64,000 bases of DNA from Furcasterigmium furcatum. Its lineage: Eukaryota > Ascomycota > Sordariomycetes > Glomerellales > Plectosphaerellaceae. This document shows, in pieces, positions 1-11,418 of this stretch. The notes under the pieces were generated by a model, which worked only from the letters and a program-made list of their open reading frames with translations, was not told where the DNA came from and made no database searches. Every line of letters begins with the position of its first letter. Position 1 is the first letter of the stretch. The stretch is taken from assembly GCA_001599815.1 (NCBI GenBank), contig BCIA01000003.1, positions 2,666,001 through 2,730,000 on the forward strand, read 5' to 3'. A program made the position numbers and the translations under genes.

Positions 1-52
1 TGAGGCAAGGAGAAGTACGGGTTCATGGCCCGTGAGGCAAGGAGAAGTACGG
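1..52. repeat. 20-base direct repeat, two copies
   Basis: A 20-base unit occurs at 1-20 and again, identical, at 33-52, with 12 bases between. Only two copies lie inside the window, so this may be the right end of a longer tandem array with a period of about 32 bases. No coding role is visible. Confidence 0.7.
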
Positions 53-538
53 CTGAGGTGTTATTGTTCTTGTTGTTGGGAGACTGAAGTGAGGTCGTTG
101 GCTCGAAAGCTTAAGCCGTTCAAATTGCGGATGAGGGCAAGAAGCCCTGTGGCTTTGCTAATCGCCAAGTTCCAAGCAAGCTGGGCATGCATGCACCATA
201 TAAAGAAGCGATGGGGGCCCTCTAGGGTGCTAGAGGGCTAGAGTTTAGTATATATCTAGCCTTTCCGATTACTATAGACTATAGAATTAATACTATCTTT
301 GCCTAGGGATCTCCTCACTCTGCTAACAACCGTCCTCTCACACTTAGACTCTGCGGAGGTTGTTGGAAACACGACCGGGGCTGCGCCGACTACCGGTCGC
401 ATCATCGATGAGTTTATGTTCAAGTTCAATCATGTCCGGGAGCTTAACTGGCTGTGCGTATTGGTTATGGACAAAGTCATCCCGTTCCTGGCTTAGATCT
501 AAGAATATGTTAGCCTCGCATCGTACAACAGCACTGGC
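53..538. other. Intergenic, no gene supported
   Basis: No family-like protein is seen. Around 219-236 there is a small inverted repeat (CCTCTAG, 4-base loop, CTAGAGG) beside a stretch rich in TAG and TATA words (about 237-275). This could be eroded repeat DNA, but nothing identifies an element. Confidence 0.4.
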
Positions 539-1596
539 TTAACATACCAGCCCCAGAGACGACTGCGCCATCTTGAACGGACTTTTCTTGGCCATCCGAG
601 CTTGCAGCACCTGAAATGCCTGCCGCACGTGTCGCGGCTCAATTGGACTTCTCATGTCTGCCGGCTGGGAGAATAGGCTCTGGCCGTGTGGATGTGGTGA
701 GAGCATCGACGGTTCTGGCCTCTTTCCTCGCTCTGCCAGCTCGACCGCTTGAATTTTCAACGCCTCGGCCGTCAGGTTCTGCACCATCTCGGAAGTAAGA
801 AAGCCTAGGATGTCGAGAACGTCGTCGTTCGGCTTGTGATCGGCGATGACACCCAGCCCTGCCCACTCGCGGAACCGCTTGACCTTGCGCCAAGTGAAGG
901 ATGCGTGCCTGTACTCGGACCACGTCGCGTACTCAGCGATGCTCATGTCGCGTGTCCGCTCGTCATTTCGGCGAAGCTTGTCGAGAGTGGCGAGACCAAT
1001 GAATCCGTCGCTATCGTCTCCTTCGGGTACCTGGGTTCTAAAGAAAGAATTGGTGTCCCAAGGAAGGGAGACGGACTGCATCGTCTTGGCCCCTGAGGCG
1101 CGGGGAACCATATCGTCCGCAGGACCTGAGCTGGGTTCATCTTCCACCACGCCATTCTCGAGGCCGTCCTTGTCAAGGGCGTCTTTGTCGTCTGCATCCT
1201 TAACGGTCTTGCGTATAGCCTTCCAGGTGAGAAAATTACGGACGCGCTCGATTCGTGCAGGGTCGTGACGGATCTGAAAGATGATATCATGGTTGGAGAA
1301 GAGTCGAGACCCACGACGGTACGCGAGATCCCGCGCCGTCATCAACTGCGATGGATGTCAGACTTATGATTCAACCACCGCCAGTTGTGGGAGGAAGCCA
1401 CCATCTGGACGACCTGCTCGTGGACGAGAATCTCAATGAGAGAGAGGGTCTCCAACGAGGGATCTTGAGGCTCGCCGGCGATGTACATCATCTGGATCAT
1501 GGTCTGTGAGCCCGAGATGTGTACCCCGTGTGGGCTTAAACTGACCTGCTGGATTTCTTGTCTAAACTTCGGCTCCTTGAGCGCCATCAGGGGCAT
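539..1596 (-). CDS. SPT3: SPT3-like subunit of the SAGA coactivator complex
   Basis: Three exons: 1596-1546, 1491-1402, 1345-539; introns of 54 and 56 bases; 315 residues. Spt3 is the SAGA subunit with a histone-fold pair that helps deliver TBP to promoters in the nucleus. The joined N-terminus reads KFRQEIQQ-MMYIAGEPQDPS, then HEQVVQM-LMTARDLAYRRGSR and DIIFQIRHDPARI, the classic Spt3 first histone fold. The middle has YATWSEYRHASFTWRK and FREWAGLGV, and the C-terminus PIEPRHVRQAFQVLQ matches the second fold. Length fits the family. The first intron is a multiple of three without a stop, so retention would add 18 residues. Several positions usually conserved are changed (for example FSNHDIIFQ), so it may be a diverged second copy rather than the housekeeping gene; this is inferred, not shown. 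The start at 1596 could instead be the Met three codons later. Confidence 0.85.
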
Positions 1597-2742
1597 GTCG
1601 CAGCGTGATAGATGGGCAGGGACGCAGGGTGCTCAGAGGAAACCCCCAGCTTTGTTCTCAACAGAATGTATGAATGGAAGGTTCAGCTTTAGGTGACCTA
1701 TTTACTGTTCATCATGCTGGAACCCTTGGTTATCCCAAGGACAGCTCTATACTAGAAGGGAAAGATTTCGAACATTGTTTTATAGAGGCGCCCAAGGGGA
1801 CAGCCGTGCGATGGAGAGTAAAGACACTGTACAACAGAAATGGCAGAGACCGGGGTTGCAAGAATCCAAAAGGAGTGAGGAGACCCTGATCTCTTCGATC
1901 AAATGGCCCGTGCCAAGCCCAACGCACTGACCCGGCTACGTTGTCCGAGACCACGAGTGCCCCCGTCATTCTCGACGCCCGTCAATCTCACCTCTCTCCT
2001 CGATTATGCTTGGCCAGCAGCACCGTGCGGGTATCGCATCTACGCCGCCATAATTCTAGGGGGCAATAGGGCTGCGTTCATACATTCGTGCGAGCTGCAT
2101 CTCTTACGGCTGGTCTTGTAGGTTGCATTGGTTCATGTACCGGGAATTGTATGAATCCCCCTCTTCCACGGCCGTCTTCATCTCCTCATACTCCTGCTAC
2201 AAGTAGGCGACGCGTGGAATGGTGAGGGTCATCATCTTGAAGCCTTGAATTGTGGCTGCTCGCCCCTATGATTGGCTGACACCTCGATCAAGGCCGGCAA
2301 TTTGCTTGTTCCCTCTTCTGGAGAACAGTCTCGACACGCTCCACCGCAAGATGCCGCATCGTGTATTCGTCAGTGTTCAACTTCCTTTTACATGGCTGTA
2401 CCCGTGGTGGCTTGCGGACGCTTTCGGGGGAAACGCGGTGGGTACTCCAAAAGTACAAATTTGGCATCATCCCAGGGCCAAAGGAGCCTCGTCTCCTCTC
2501 CCTGGCCGGCCGGTGGGTGCCGCTAAACTCTTACACGGGTAGATCCGGCGGAGGAGATCGCAGACCGAAATGGTGCGGTCTTGGTATGTCAACCTAAAAA
2601 GAGCAGGCCATCTTGACTGTTCATCAACTTGAGATTCCTTTGGGTTTATCATACCCACCTGGTTGAGAGTTGTAACTGGAGTACGGTTTCATTGTTGCGA
2701 CTCGTAAAGACCTTGCTCCGGATGTCGACATGGACGTCCATT
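1597..2742. other. Intergenic, about 1.1 kb, nothing supported
   Basis: Upstream of the SPT3-like gene and downstream of the receptor gene. Short open frames exist on both strands, but none has family-like sequence or coherent splice sites. Confidence 0.4.
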
Positions 2743-4294
2743 TCACCACCCATCCCCGACCCTCTGCGTACGCCGTTCGTGTATTCTCCCGTCCTCTGTC
2801 GTCACCGTCATCTCTACTTCTTTGGACACGACAATTCCCCCCGCTGGCGGCTTTACGCCCCCGGCCTCGCTCCCCACGCTGATCGTCTGCATCTTGATGT
2901 CGGTGACGATGCGTTCCTCGCTCTCGTTGAAGGTCATGTTGGCCGTGATCGGGTTTGGGCTCTGCGCGCCCCTCCGGCCACGGCTCCTGAACTCGGTCCT
3001 GGACGACCCGCCGCCTCCGCCGATGGTGCGAAACCCGCTCGGTGTCTTGTACGCCTTGCGCGACGAGCCGAGCGCGGTCCCGAGCCAGGGCCGCAGCCAC
3101 GTCTTGAAAAGCGGGAAGATCATGGGGAGGTTCGTCGTGATAACGGCTGTGAAAGCCTCGCGGACGCCCCACGCGCCGGCGAGCTGGGCACCGTTGACGG
3201 GATCCTGGGGAGGAGAGAAATACGGTTAGCCTAGTCGCTCAGGACGGGTGCCAGTTTGGAAGGGCAGAGCGTTGCTTACCACCAGGACGTAGACGCTCTT
3301 GAGCGTCGCACAAATGAGCACGACGATGCCGGCGCCCAGGACGACTGTAGAGGCAATCTTCTTGACGAGGCGGAGGCTGGACTCCCACAGGAGCGGCAGG
3401 GGGATCAGGAGGAGGTAGATGTCTGTCGAGACGTTGGCCGCAAACGAGGACCAGATGATCGGGAGCGAGACGGCGGCCTGGCAGCTATCTGGAATTTTCG
3501 TGTTAGCAGAGTGATGATCGGTGCGGCAAACGGTAGGTGGAAACATATTTACTCCCGGGGTCTGGAGTGACCTGCCAGTATCTGTGCAGGGGTCGGCATC
3601 CGAGGTAAATGGTCAGGATCGACGAGAGAAACGTCGCGATGATGAGGACAAATCCGACGTGAACGCGCACACGGTACCGTCGACTCAGTCCCTCCTGCGG
3701 CGGGGCTCAGCTGATTCCTTCCTCGCGCTGCTTGGCGGGGCAGCTGCACTTACCGTGAGCCGAAGGTAGAAGAACAGAACCGACAGCTTCAGAGACCAGA
3801 TAAGTGCCGAGTAGATGGTCCAGCCTGCCACCTGAATCTGGGATCCAATGACCCTTGGTCGTGTAAGCAGGGAAATTCATCAAAAGAAATCGCTTCAGCC
3901 CACCTGATGGCATGCTCCTCGCTGTCCCTCGAGAGCGCGGCGCGTTCAGCTTCAGTCATCCCGTTGTTGGCGATGCCGCCCGCCATCGCGGTCACATTGT
4001 ATGCCAACGCTGCCTGGGCGGCAAAGAAGATCTAGAAGAGACTGTCAGATGGCATTTTCCTAACACTTGACTGGGAAGAACACCCACAACTCCAACCCAG
4101 ACGAAATAGTCGTCAGGACGAAGCTGCTTGACGCCCACGGCCGTGATGCGTGCGTATGTTCGCAACACGGTGAAAGCGGCACCGATGGAGAATAAAGTCC
4201 ATAGCTCGGTCGCAAAAGCCTGAAAAGCGGCTGCTGCTGCTGCGTCGGCCGCGGCCTGGGCCCCGGCGTCTAGCTCCTCCCCGTTGCTCGACAT
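2743..4294 (-). CDS. Pth11-type seven-helix rhodopsin-domain membrane protein
   Basis: Six exons: 4294-4088, 4031-3904, 3853-3754, 3694-3553, 3488-3280, 3204-2743; all five junctions keep phase; 415 residues. It belongs to the large fungal group of integral membrane proteins with a rhodopsin-like domain, some of which (Pth11 relatives) act as surface receptors in plant pathogens. Family marks in order: LRPDDYFVW before the second helix, EEHAIRVIGSQIQVAGW, LKLSVLFFYLRLTEGLSRRYRVRV, YLGCRPL and PDPGNSCQAA in the extracellular loop, DIYLLLIPLPLLW, then DPVNGAQLAGAWGVREAFTA in the last helices. Two cysteines (GCRP and NSCQ) probably form the loop disulfide. There is no N-terminal CFEM domain. The roughly 120-residue cytosolic tail is rich in Gly, Ser and Arg and ends near GIVVSKEVEMTV, a block often seen in this group. 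Ligand unknown. Confidence 0.85.
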
Positions 4295-5926
4295 GGAGAT
4301 GATGCTCGCAGCCTCAAGTCTTGAACAGCAGAATGTGATAAAAGAGAACTCAAGACGACATAAATAGATGTGCTAAAGAAGCCAGGACAATCTCGGAAGT
4401 CCAGGAGACCGGTCGAATATTAGGGGCCGATAGTCTGCTGTTGGCTGCCACCCTCCATTCCAAAGTGCCGATGCGCCACCGGGACGGCACAATGCCGCCC
4501 ATCAGTTCTCATTGTTGGCCCGAGCCAAGTCAGACTCTGTGCCGCCGCAAGCAATCACATCTCGGCAGTGCCTTCGTGTGGGAGGGGGCGGGATAACCAT
4601 TCTGGAGGCCACCCTCGCCACTCTTCTGCGGCGTGGCCGCCTGTTCCTGCATGAAGCTGCCGGGGTCAACATGTGTTGATGTTCCCATTGCGGCTTTTGT
4701 TCTGCCAGCCCGCACGGGTGTGTTGGAGTCGATGTGAGATCTCCACGGGCCATGGCCGGTCTGGCCACGAAATCTTTCTTCAATCACATGTTCTCGTCAA
4801 GGGCAAGGCATGGCTGTAACGTAAGAGTGGGATCTGCGCACCGCCCGCGCCACAGCCGAGGGATAAGCTCGTCCTCGTGCTCTGGCCCGTCGCTCTTGGA
4901 TCTACCTGTCTCCAGACTCCCTCCCCGAGCAGAGACTCTCCAACCCTTTAATCCAGACATCATTTCCGCCTCATGTCACACCATCCGCTCCCTCGGGTCC
5001 TTCGTAGGCGTGATGACTGGATCAGAAGAACTATGGGCTAATGGGCTTCTTTTTCTGGTCTACGCCGCTCCGTCATAGTCTTGGATTCTGCATGCATCAG
5101 GGGATGGTTTCGTGATCTTGCCAGCAAAGGAAAGTGAACCGCAGTGCCGTTGGCGCTAGGAGCGGAACTGCCGGGGGCGTCAGCTTGGCAGTTCCCACTT
5201 CCCGGGGCCGGAGGAGTGCCCGCATCCCGTCCCCTGTCCGTGATCGTGAGGGCCGGGCATTGATTGGAGGTCTTCGGCGGGCCTCGAGCGGACGTGGTCA
5301 ATCTGGCGTCGAGGACTCGGAACCACCTTCCGTCTAGGTTGGGGCCGAGGACGATGACAGGGGATTTGCCGTGTCGTGCACCAACAGACATCCATTGTGG
5401 ATGGGTCCCATCTCAGTTCTGCAAGCAGCTTGCCACTTGCAGGACTCCTCCTCAACACTGTAATGGGCACGTGGAGAGCCGACTCATGAATAGAGGTTAT
5501 AATCCGATCTCCCGCCCGTGCCAGGACGCCCACATCTCTTATACCCCGGCCCAGACCCCAGCATGCTGTCCAAGATGCACCGCCTCCTCCGCCTGCCTGC
5601 CCCTTTCTCAGATGTTGGCCACGGCGATGTATGGGCCGGCCGGATGTTTTCATGTGGGCCGCCGTAGCACCATTGACAACGCGCGCAGCAAGAGCTGATG
5701 AATAAATACACACCCGTCGCATCGTACCTTTTTCCCTACTACACCTTCTGGTCTGCCGTGAGATTGCCGGGACGGACTAGCAAAACCTTGGGTGCCTACG
5801 GTCGTTCGTGCTGCTTTCCACAGCTTGTCATCACTAACTTGCATACACTCCTTTCAAAATCCTCTCGCTCATCAGCATTCCACCCACCCTCCTTTATCTC
5901 AAGATTGTCTACTTACATCCGGCAAG
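4295..5926. other. Intergenic, about 1.6 kb, shared promoter region
   Basis: Lies between the divergent receptor gene and the FAD oxidase gene. AATAAATA at 5700-5707 and pyrimidine-rich sequence near 5830-5900 are consistent with a promoter and leader of the oxidase gene. A 144-codon frame at about 5264-5698 looks random. No other feature is supported. Confidence 0.4.
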
Positions 5927-7572
5927 ATGCGCTATTCTCTGCAAGCCGCCACGGCTGTGGCCGCGTGGTCCGCCATTGTGGCCGCCGGCGATGTCCCCGG
6001 CGCGCCAGACTGGCTGGGTGGGAGATGCACCCAGTCCAAGGAGCTCGCTGCCTTCGTCAAGAAGCTGTCGTCCGATGCCTTGATCTACTTCCCGGGCTCG
6101 GACGGTTTCGAGGTGGCTTCCACCCGGTGGTCGAACCTCGAGACGCCGACGGTCGACATGGTCGTGTCGCCCGGCTCCGAGCAGGATGTTTCCCAGACGG
6201 TACGTGATCATCACCACTACTTACACCAACTTCCCCAACCACACTAACACCGCCGTCCGTCTGTCTGCAGATCAAGTTCGCCAACTTCAAGGGAGTTCCC
6301 TTCCTGGCGTTCAACACGGCCCACGGCGCCCTCACCACCCTCGGCAGGATGACGCACGGTATTGAGATCTTCCTGGACCAGCTGAGCGGTGTTGAGGTCG
6401 CCGAGGATGGCCAGACCGCCACAATTGGCGGCGGCACCGGCTCAAAGGTTGTCACGGACAGCCTCTGGGCCGCCGGCAAGCAGACCGTCACCGGCACCTG
6501 CGAGTGCGTCAGCTACCTCGGGCCCCTCCTTGGTGGCGGTCATGGATGGCTGCAGGGACACCACGGCCTCATCGCCGACCAAGTTGTCTCGTTCAACATC
6601 GTGCTCGCCGACGGCACGCTCGAGACCGTCACGGCTGATTCGGACCTCTGGTGGGCGCTCAAGGGCGCCGGCCACAACTTCGGTATCATCACGTCCGTGA
6701 CCTCCAAGGTGTACGACATTGAGCACACCAACTGGGCCATCGAGACAATTGTCTTTGGCGGCGACAAGGTCGAGGAAGTATATGAGGCAATCAACACGTA
6801 CCACCTCCGCAACGGCTCGCAGCCCGTCGATTTAATTAACTGGTCGTACTGGTTCAACAACCCCAACGTCGACCCGGAAGGTGTATGTACTCCCGGAGCT
6901 ACCTTCAGGTGCCCCAGACAAGACTGACCATGGCAGCCAATCATCGAGGTCTACATCATCCAGGAGGGCGTCACGGCCGTCGACCCCGAATACACCACCC
7001 CCTTCCACGCCCTCGAGCCGCTCCAGATCCGCCCCGACAACGGCACGTACCACGACCTCGCTGGCTGGGTCAACATCGCGCTCGACAACTTCCCTTGCCA
7101 GAAGATCGGACTCAACAACCCGCGCTTCCCCATCTATACCGAGTCATACGACCTGGCTGCCATGCGTCGCGTCTACGACCGCTACAAGGAGGCGACACAC
7201 GCCGAGCCCGCGTTCTTCGACTCGCTCTTCTTGTTCGAAGGATACTCGAACCAGGGCGTTAAGGCAATCGACGCCGCATCGACGGCTTTCGCGTTCCGCG
7301 GCGACAACCTGCTGTTCGCGCCGCTCATTTCGTACATGTCGACTGGACCCGAGCTCGAGGCCAAGGCGGGCGCTCTCGGAAACGAGCTGCGACAGATCCT
7401 GCTAGAAGGCACCGGCCGCGAGGAGCTGCACGCGTACGTCAACTACGCCTATGGCGACGAGGAGCCCGAAACCTGGTACGGACATGAGGAGTGGAGGAGG
7501 GAGAAGCTGCTGGCGCTCAAGGGCAAGTACGACCCTGAGGGCAAGTTCAGCTTCTACGCACCTGTTGTGTAG
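5927..7572 (+). CDS. Secreted berberine-bridge-type FAD oxidoreductase
   Basis: Exons 5927-6199, 6271-6882, 6937-7572; introns of 71 and 54 bases; 506 residues. Family enzymes oxidise alcohols, sugars or secondary metabolites with covalently held FAD and oxygen. A signal peptide covers about residues 1-20. The FAD_binding_4 domain follows, with TAHG (His109) where the flavin-linking His normally sits and TGTCEC (Cys168/170) where a second, cysteinyl link occurs in bicovalent members. LLGGGHGWLQGHHGL and DLWWALKGAGHNFGIIT are further FAD-domain blocks. The C-terminal BBE domain is marked by NYAYGDEEPETWYG and KLLALKGKYDPEGKFSFY. The usual GGH context of the His is replaced by NTAHG, common in this fungal subgroup. 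Substrate cannot be read from sequence; an oligosaccharide or a specialised metabolite are both possible. Confidence 0.88.
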
Positions 7573-8756
7573 ATATTTGAGGGGTCCACCGCATGTGTGT
7601 ACTATATTAGATATCCGTCTATTCATACATCTAGCCTCTGAGGCAGGTGGCCGTTCTGCGGAATCCATTCCATCCATGATAGTTGCGGATATCTGATGCT
7701 GGTGAATGCTTTCTTGCTCAAGGGAAAATACGTCGCCAGGCTCTCATCGTCAATTTCCGTATCTTTCTCTTCCCATGAGATGTGACTTGGGGGCTTAAGC
7801 CCGAGATTTGTCCCCGAGAGTCTCCTACTTTTAGCCTTAATCGCCTCTTTGCCGCTACACAATCAGCCAAAGATTCGCGACCTACACAGATTGATATTGT
7901 AAGCCCCGAAAACCCACGACGACAGCTCTGACGGAGGTCCTAGACGTTACTCGTTGCAGGGCTCGGACGTCGCGGCAACATGAGAAAGAAACCCAATTAT
8001 TTTCTCCTCCTTGGCAAGGACCAGTCGAAGCATGGCTGTGATGACGAAACACCAACACAGGGGCCAGGTTCACAAACCAACCCGCCACGACGCTTTGTCT
8101 ATGACACATCACGATAGAGCTAGAAGATCCTGGGTCGTATCTACCCCAAGATAAGAGAGGGCGAGAAAAGAGAGGCTAGAGCACCAGGAGGCTGGATAAG
8201 CTGGTGTCGTCAGTGGGAAACTAGGCCAAGGGGCCAGATGCCAAGGGCTGCTTGGGGTTAGCGAACGCCACGGTCGGCGTTATTGATGTTCGCATGAAGC
8301 CGTTTTGGCCATTCTTGCGAGCGACATATCGCACAACAGTATCGGGGGAGGTTGGAAGATCCCGACGACAGCAGAGCTCCCCAGTCCCAGCCCTATCTCG
8401 GTATCTTCGACAGCCAGTAACTGGTGCACAGACCCCTGACATCATGGACGTTGAGATATCTTGGGGGCTGAAAGCTCCAATCAACTCGTGCGGAGTTCTT
8501 ATCGCAACCCTGAACAACTGCCTCTCTGGGACAAGCGAAGTACCACTGCTTCGACTCCGCGCAGCTATTTCCCGATAGTCCAGAGGCTAAGGTCGACTTG
8601 CAGGAGCCCAGCACAACGTGGGGGAGATGGCCCGCAATGTGACGTTTGCCATAAGTATGAAGGCCTCATCCCGTCATTCCGGCAGAATGGTTCCTGGGAC
8701 AAGGGCGCGATACCCATTGGTCTCTGAAGCCTGGTCTCTGGATATCCCAACTCATC
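7573..8756. other. Intergenic, about 1.2 kb
   Basis: Terminator of the FAD oxidase and promoter of the amidase. No gene, RNA or repeat could be supported. Confidence 0.4.
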
Positions 8757-10537
8757 ATGGCACCCCTCCACCACCTCCTTGTTTCCGCTGCGGGCGTCTG
8801 GCTGGGTCTGTCCCACGTGGCCTCGTGCCTGACAGGCGAGTCACCCCTGAGCACATGTGCATGTGTTCATAACCCGCTGACCATAGATTAGTTAAGGGCC
8901 AGGAGTTCCCCAGCTTGATCGATGCCACTATCGATGATCTTGCTGATGGGCTCGAGAGCGGCCTCTTCACCAGCGTCGACCTCGTCAACGCCTACCTGGG
9001 CCGTATTGCTGAGGTCAACGATGCTTTGAACGTCGTGACTGAGGTGAATCCCGATGCGCTCGAGATCGCCAGTGACCTTGACGACCTCCGCGCAGCGGGT
9101 ACCGTCAAGGGGCTCCTGCATGGCATCCCCATCCTGATCAAGGATAACATCGCAACGGATGACAAGATGAACAACACCGCTGGCTCGTATGCCCTGCTCG
9201 GCGCCAAGGTCCCTCATGACAGCTTCATGGCCAAGAAGCTGCGTGAGGCCGGCGCCATTATTCTCGGCAAGACCAACCTCAGCCAGTGGGCCAACTACAG
9301 GAGCAGCAACTCCTCCAACGGCTGGTCGGCACACGGTGGTCAGGTCTACGGCGCGTACTATCCCGGCATGGACCCGAGCGGCAGTTCTAGCGGTAGTGGT
9401 GTGGCCTCGGCTCTCGGTCTGGCTCTGGGTACCTTGGGCACTGAGGTGAGTTGCCTATCTGATAATCATTTCGTCTTGATCTAACAGCTCCAGACCTCCG
9501 GCTCCATCATCTCGCCGGCCCAGAGGAGCAACCTCGTTGGCATCAAGCCCACCGTTGGCCTGACCTCTCGCCACCTCGTTATTCCCATTTCCGAGCACCA
9601 GGATACTATCGGACCCATGACCAGGACCGTCAAGGACGCCGCCATCATCCTGCAGTCCATCGCCGGCTACGACCCCAACGACAACTACACGCGCGCCATT
9701 CCTCACTGTGGCAAGATCCCCGACTACCTGGCCGCATGTGACGAGGGCGCCCTGGCCGGTGCCCGTATCGGCATTCCCTACAACATCCTCTCCGCGGCCG
9801 CCACCCCCGAGAACGCCGGCTTCTGGGAGTCCGTCGAGCTCATGCGCTCCGAGGGCGCCGAGATCGTCGCCGCGAACTTCACCGTCGCCAGCCCCAGCAC
9901 GAGCTCCATGATCCTCGAGGTCGACTTCGTCACCAACGTCGCGCAGTACTTCGCCCAGCTGACCTACAACCCTAACAACATCACCACCCTCGAGGAGCTG
10001 CGGCAGTTCACTCACACCTCTCCCGACGAGGAGTACCCCAACAGGAACACGGCGCGCTGGGACGCCGGCCTCGCCCGCGGCTTCGACAACACCGACATCC
10101 GATTCTGGAACCAGCTCCAGCAGCACTACTATTTCGGCGGCGAGGGCGGCCTGCTCGGCGCCATCGAGCGCAATGACGTCGACGCCATCGTCATGCCCAG
10201 TAGCTCGTCCGCCGGACGCGGTGCCATCCAGGGCGCTCCTGTCCTGACACTACCCATTGGCTTCCTTCCGGAGGACACCGCCGTCTCAACTAACTCGCGT
10301 GGCCTGGTCACGCGCGGACCCAACTTCCCGTACGTTCTGAAAATGAAGTGAAATTTAGTCGGCGAAGGCTAACTTGTGTGTGATCCTAGATTCGGCATCA
10401 GCTTCCTCGGGGGCATGTTCACGGAGGAGAAGCTGATTTCTCTTGCGTACGCGCTGGAGCAGAAGACTCTTGCTCGTAACAAGGTGCAGCCTTATATCCT
10501 GCCCGAGTTTGAGCTTGGCGATGTTGTTGGTTTCTAA
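8757..10537 (+). CDS. Secreted amidase-signature-family hydrolase
   Basis: Four exons: 8757-8835, 8892-9445, 9494-10329, 10390-10537; 538 residues. Amidase-signature enzymes cleave amide bonds with a Ser-cisSer-Lys triad. Residues 1-24 form a signal peptide (VSAAGVWLGLSHVASC). The lysine is in IPILIKDNI; the serines are in MDPSGSSSGSGVASALGLA and GTETSGSIISPA, split by intron 2. NFP-FGISFLGG across intron 3 is the usual C-terminal block. The first intron fits best as GC-AG (AG/GCGAGT at 8836, acceptor 8891, branch CTGAC), giving ASCLT-VKGQEFPSL; a 47-base GT-AG alternative (8840-8886) gives ASCLTGE-LVKGQEF and cannot be excluded. Substrate unknown; related fungal proteins are often annotated as glutamyl-tRNA amidotransferase subunit A, which does not suit an exported protein. 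Confidence 0.87.
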
Positions 10538-11418
10538 GCGCCAGATCTGGGAGAGGAGATATGCATAGATTGGCAGATCGGTATCTTTTTGTCCGGCTCT
10601 CCGGCGAGGAGATAGCAACACAACACGACACAGTTATGTATAAGCTCACCCGGCCTCGCCGCCGCTTTCTATCACCCCGGTGGATATCAGGCCGGGTGAT
10701 GAGGGTAAGCCCTTAGGTGATCTAGGTGACCTCGGAGGTGACCACGGTAACCCGAGGGTAACTTAGTGGAAAATAGCGCAGCCCAATATAATAACGTATT
10801 AGCCTTTGTGCGAAAAACACTAGCCTGGCAGCCTGGTTCTGGCTCATGGAGAATACCAGTCTAGGATCTGCCAGTTGGCTCGCATTTGATACGAGACTTT
10901 GTTCAAGGGTGCCCCGGAGCTCGGGTGTCTCGGTTTGATTCCAACTCCGTACTTACTCCACGGTGAAAGTCGAACGAGAGCGCCACTTTGACCCACCGTG
11001 AGCGCGGGGATACTCTTCTCTGCTGGCCTAAGAACAGCCCTTTCCGTTCAACAGCCTCGTGAATACGAACCAATCGGTTCTTGCTCTTCTCCGGCTCTCT
11101 CAAAGCATGTTAACCATGGCGGTGTGCCCACTGTTGCTTCGGTTGCCTCCTCGGAGTAACCCCTGCAACTGGGTATCTATTGCTAAGATAGTAGTCCACG
11201 GCGAAGCCCAGAATGCGGGGGCGGCTGCTGTTACACTGAACATCAAGCTTCCCCGCTTCCCCAGTCACCCACTTCCACGTTCCTTCGGTTGGGCGAAGCC
11301 GGTGAATATATCTGCGTTCTCAACCATCGAGCTCAGGGAAGCTCCTGCCAGATCCCAGTAATTCCCAGACCCGCCTCCTTACCGCTCATCTGTTGATTTG
11401 TTCGGCCAGACTTTCAAA
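10538..11418. other. Intergenic, holds an inverted-repeat element
   Basis: Contains the inverted repeat at 10646-10699, followed by a run of GGTGA and GGTAA words (10695-10770). The rest, to the start of the propeller gene, shows nothing further. Confidence 0.45.
10646..10699. repeat. Hairpin-like inverted repeat, copy A
   Basis: A perfect 11-base inverted repeat: TCACCCGGCCT at 10646-10656 and AGGCCGGGTGA at 10689-10699, with a 32-base loop containing CGCCGCTTT. A diverged version lies at 58658-58708 with the same layout. Possibly the end of a small non-autonomous element; no target-site duplication was identified. Confidence 0.55.

Noticed and set aside
5264..5698. Plus-strand frame of 144 codons before the FAD oxidase
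   Set aside because: No signal peptide, no family character and many scattered Cys/Pro; judged random.
9455..10126. Minus-strand open frame of 223 codons
   Set aside because: Antisense to the amidase; repetitive Val/Gly/Asp composition and no motif.
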